A program made the translations under genes and the position numbers. A stretch of 64,000 nt of DNA, taken from positions 62,001 through 126,000 of the forward strand of contig MKWP01000015.1 of assembly GCA_001899805.1 (NCBI GenBank). Reading direction: 5' to 3'. The notes beneath the pieces are model-generated. The model did not search any database and had not been told where the DNA came from. It saw nothing but the letters and a program-made list of their open reading frames with translations. Of the stretch, positions 62,763 to 64,000 are shown piece by piece. Position 1 is the first letter of the stretch; every line of letters begins with the position of its first letter. This DNA is from Lysobacterales bacterium 66-474. Lineage in GTDB: Bacteria; Pseudomonadota; Gammaproteobacteria; Xanthomonadales; Rhodanobacteraceae.

Positions 62763-63760
62763 AAGCGCTGTCGCACGCGCGCGCCCTGCTGAAACCGCAG
62801 GTGATCCTGCCGGTGCTGCTGGCGGTCGCCCTGCTGGTATTCGCGTTCAGCCTGGGCGACGTGCGCACGGTCATCGCGCGTGTCGGCAAGCTGCCGATGC
62901 ACGTGCTGTGGATCTCGCTGGCTTCCGCGGCGTGCTATCTCGCCTGCAAGGCCGCACAACTGAAGCTGATGCTCACCCAGATCGACGTGAGGATTCCCGC
63001 GCGCCCGTTCTGGCTCGCGTTTGCGGTGGGCGAATTGACGGTCACGCTGCCGCTGGGGATGTTCTCGCAGAACTGGGTGCTGTCCGCGGCGCGCCGCGTC
63101 CACATCGGCCGCAGTTCGGCCGCGACGGTGATGATGGTGCTGGCCGAGGTCGCGGTGGTGTTCCTGTTCCTCGCGGTGGCCGGCATCCCGGGATGGCCCG
63201 ACACGCGCCCGCTGGCGGTCGCGTTGCTGGTAGCCATCGGGCTGGCGCTGCTCGGCCTCTTGCTGTTCGAGCACCGGGCGCACGCCTTGGTGCCCCGGCT
63301 GCGCCATCGTTGGGCGCGGCGCGGCGCGGAAGCCGGCCTGGAGATGCTGGGCGGCCTGCGCAAGTTGTCCACACCCGTGATGTTGGCGATCAGCATCGTG
63401 CTGGCTGCGGTGTATCTGGGCGCGCTGACCTATGCTTTCTGGTTCGTCGGACGCGGGATGGGCGTGCATCATCTCGACTACCTCACGTCCACGACGATCT
63501 ACATGTTTTCGCTGGCGGTGATCCTGGTCGGGGCCGGGCTTTTCAGCCAGATCGGCACCGTGGAATTGCTGGGCATGCTGGCGGCGCGCGCGTGGGGCAT
63601 CGGCTACACCGACGGCCTGGCGATGATGCTTGGTTTCCGCATCGTGTGGACGGGGTCGATGTGGTTGCTGTGCCTGCCGATCGTGGCGCTGATGTGGCGC
63701 GAAATGCCATCGCACCCGCGTTCGCCTTCAATCGATCGCCGCAAGAAAGTTTCCCGTTGA
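62756..63760 (+). CDS. Flippase-like membrane protein (lysylphosphatidylglycerol synthase TM-region type)
   Basis: A 334-residue protein with about eight transmembrane helices and the pattern of UPF0104/LPG-synthase transmembrane domains: ACYLACKAAQLKLML, WLAFAVGELTVTLPLGMFSQNW, and SLAVILVGAGLFSQIGTVELLGMLAARAWG (the conserved P/G...G..E segment). HpnL proteins of hopanoid clusters are of this type, although the homology could be to the wider superfamily. It overlaps the acyltransferase by 7 nt and ends the hopanoid block. Its 3' end overlaps the convergent glycosyltransferase gene by 33 nt. Confidence 0.75.
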   Translation: MLKALSHARALLKPQVILPVLLAVALLVFAFSLGDVRTVIARVGKLPMHVLWISLASAACYLACKAAQLKLMLTQIDVRIPARPFWLAFAVGELTVTLPLGMFSQNWVLSAARRVHIGRSSAATVMMVLAEVAVVFLFLAVAGIPGWPDTRPLAVALLVAIGLALLGLLLFEHRAHALVPRLRHRWARRGAEAGLEMLGGLRKLSTPVMLAISIVLAAVYLGALTYAFWFVGRGMGVHHLDYLTSTTIYMFSLAVILVGAGLFSQIGTVELLGMLAARAWGIGYTDGLAMMLGFRIVWTGSMWLLCLPIVALMWREMPSHPRSPSIDRRKKVSR

Positions 63761-64000
63761 CGCCGAAACGTCCATGCGAGGGATGCCTTGTGCGGCACGC
63801 GCGCGTTCCAGGTCGCGCGGAATGTCGAGGTGCTTCTGTTCCACCGACCACACATGCCCGCGTTCGCGGTGGAATTGCGCCAGGTATTCCTGCTCGCTCT
63901 GCCCCGGCGTCGCCACGAACAACGCCTTGCGGCCGAGCCCCGCGAGTTCCATCAGCGTGGTGTAACCCGAGCGCGTCATCACCAACCTGGCGCGATTGAG
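63728..64000 (-). CDS. Glycosyltransferase (GT28/MurG-like), C-terminal fragment
   Basis: The last 90 codons of a gene running in from beyond the window on the minus strand. RLVMTRSGYTTLMELAGLGRKALFVATPGQSEQEYLAQF matches the UDP-sugar-binding C-terminal motif of GT-B enzymes of the MurG/UGT type. The sequence is open to base 64000. It converges with, and overlaps, the flippase-like gene. The exact substrate is unknown. Confidence 0.7.
   Translation of the reverse strand, partial: LNRARLVMTRSGYTTLMELAGLGRKALFVATPGQSEQEYLAQFHRERGHVWSVEQKHLDIPRDLERARAAQGIPRMDVSASTGNFLAAID

Noticed and set aside
1-64000. CRISPR arrays, prophage, integrases or transposases
   Set aside because: No regularly spaced direct repeats and no such protein motifs were found. 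The only mobile-looking DNA is the small palindromic elements.

Overview
The window is 64 kb of GC-rich chromosome, densely coded on both strands, with no phage, plasmid, CRISPR or transposase gene seen. Gene content suggests a gammaproteobacterium of the Xanthomonadales (Rhodanobacteraceae/Lysobacteraceae-like): an rpoE-rseA-mucD block, a kynurenine cluster of ACMSD, exported protein, kynU and kmo, a complete ccmABCDEFGHI operon, a chromosomal subclass B3 metallo-beta-lactamase, and the palindromic intergenic repeats common in that group. The taxonomic call is an inference from content and order.

Layout. 0-9.4 kb: tail of a 5'-3' exonuclease, a Nudix hydrolase, two metallo-beta-lactamase-fold enzymes around a TMEM43-like membrane protein (with a relic of a duplicated gene start), the sigma-E system (mucD, rseA, rpoE with a probable autoregulatory promoter) and a GGDEF-EAL protein. 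9.6-19 kb: a FadJ-like beta-oxidation enzyme, a winged-helix/TPR regulator with a small NTF2-like partner, an autotransporter-like protein, exported proteins and a DMT transporter. 19-27.5 kb: ugd-slyX-DUF2058, rluC, rne, a GacA-like response regulator and a PLP enzyme. 27.6-34.4 kb: a FUSC protein and the kynurenine genes. 34.5-41.8 kb: cytochrome c maturation genes ccmA to ccmI, interrupted by three palindromic mini-elements, two of them translated in frame. 42-48 kb: a MetX-family acyltransferase, a cysteine dioxygenase-like protein, tRNA-Leu(CAA), a fructosamine kinase-like protein, a formylglycine-generating-enzyme-like protein, rnd and tRNA-Ala(CGC).

48-64 kb is the most interesting region: an isoprenoid-to-hopanoid locus. 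It has farnesyl diphosphate synthase (ispA, divergent), a squalene synthase of the single-enzyme, eukaryote-like kind instead of HpnC/D/E, squalene-hopene cyclase, HpnG and HpnA. A 152-bp inverted-repeat element follows. Then comes a mevalonate pathway (mvaD, phosphomevalonate kinase, a single 752-residue protein joining class II HMG-CoA reductase to mevalonate kinase, and type 1 idi), then HpnH, HpnB, an unassigned PlsC-like acyltransferase and a flippase-like membrane protein. Read together, the genes run from HMG-CoA through IPP, FPP, squalene and hopene to side-chain-extended hopanoids and probably onward to lipid decoration or transport. HMG-CoA synthase and thiolase are not in the window.

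Many genes are translationally coupled (ATGA or overlapping starts, with GTG/TTG starts in the ccm and mevalonate operons). Three genes at 26.4-29.8 kb carry a -10-like hexamer exactly 6 nt before the ATG, which suggests leaderless mRNAs.
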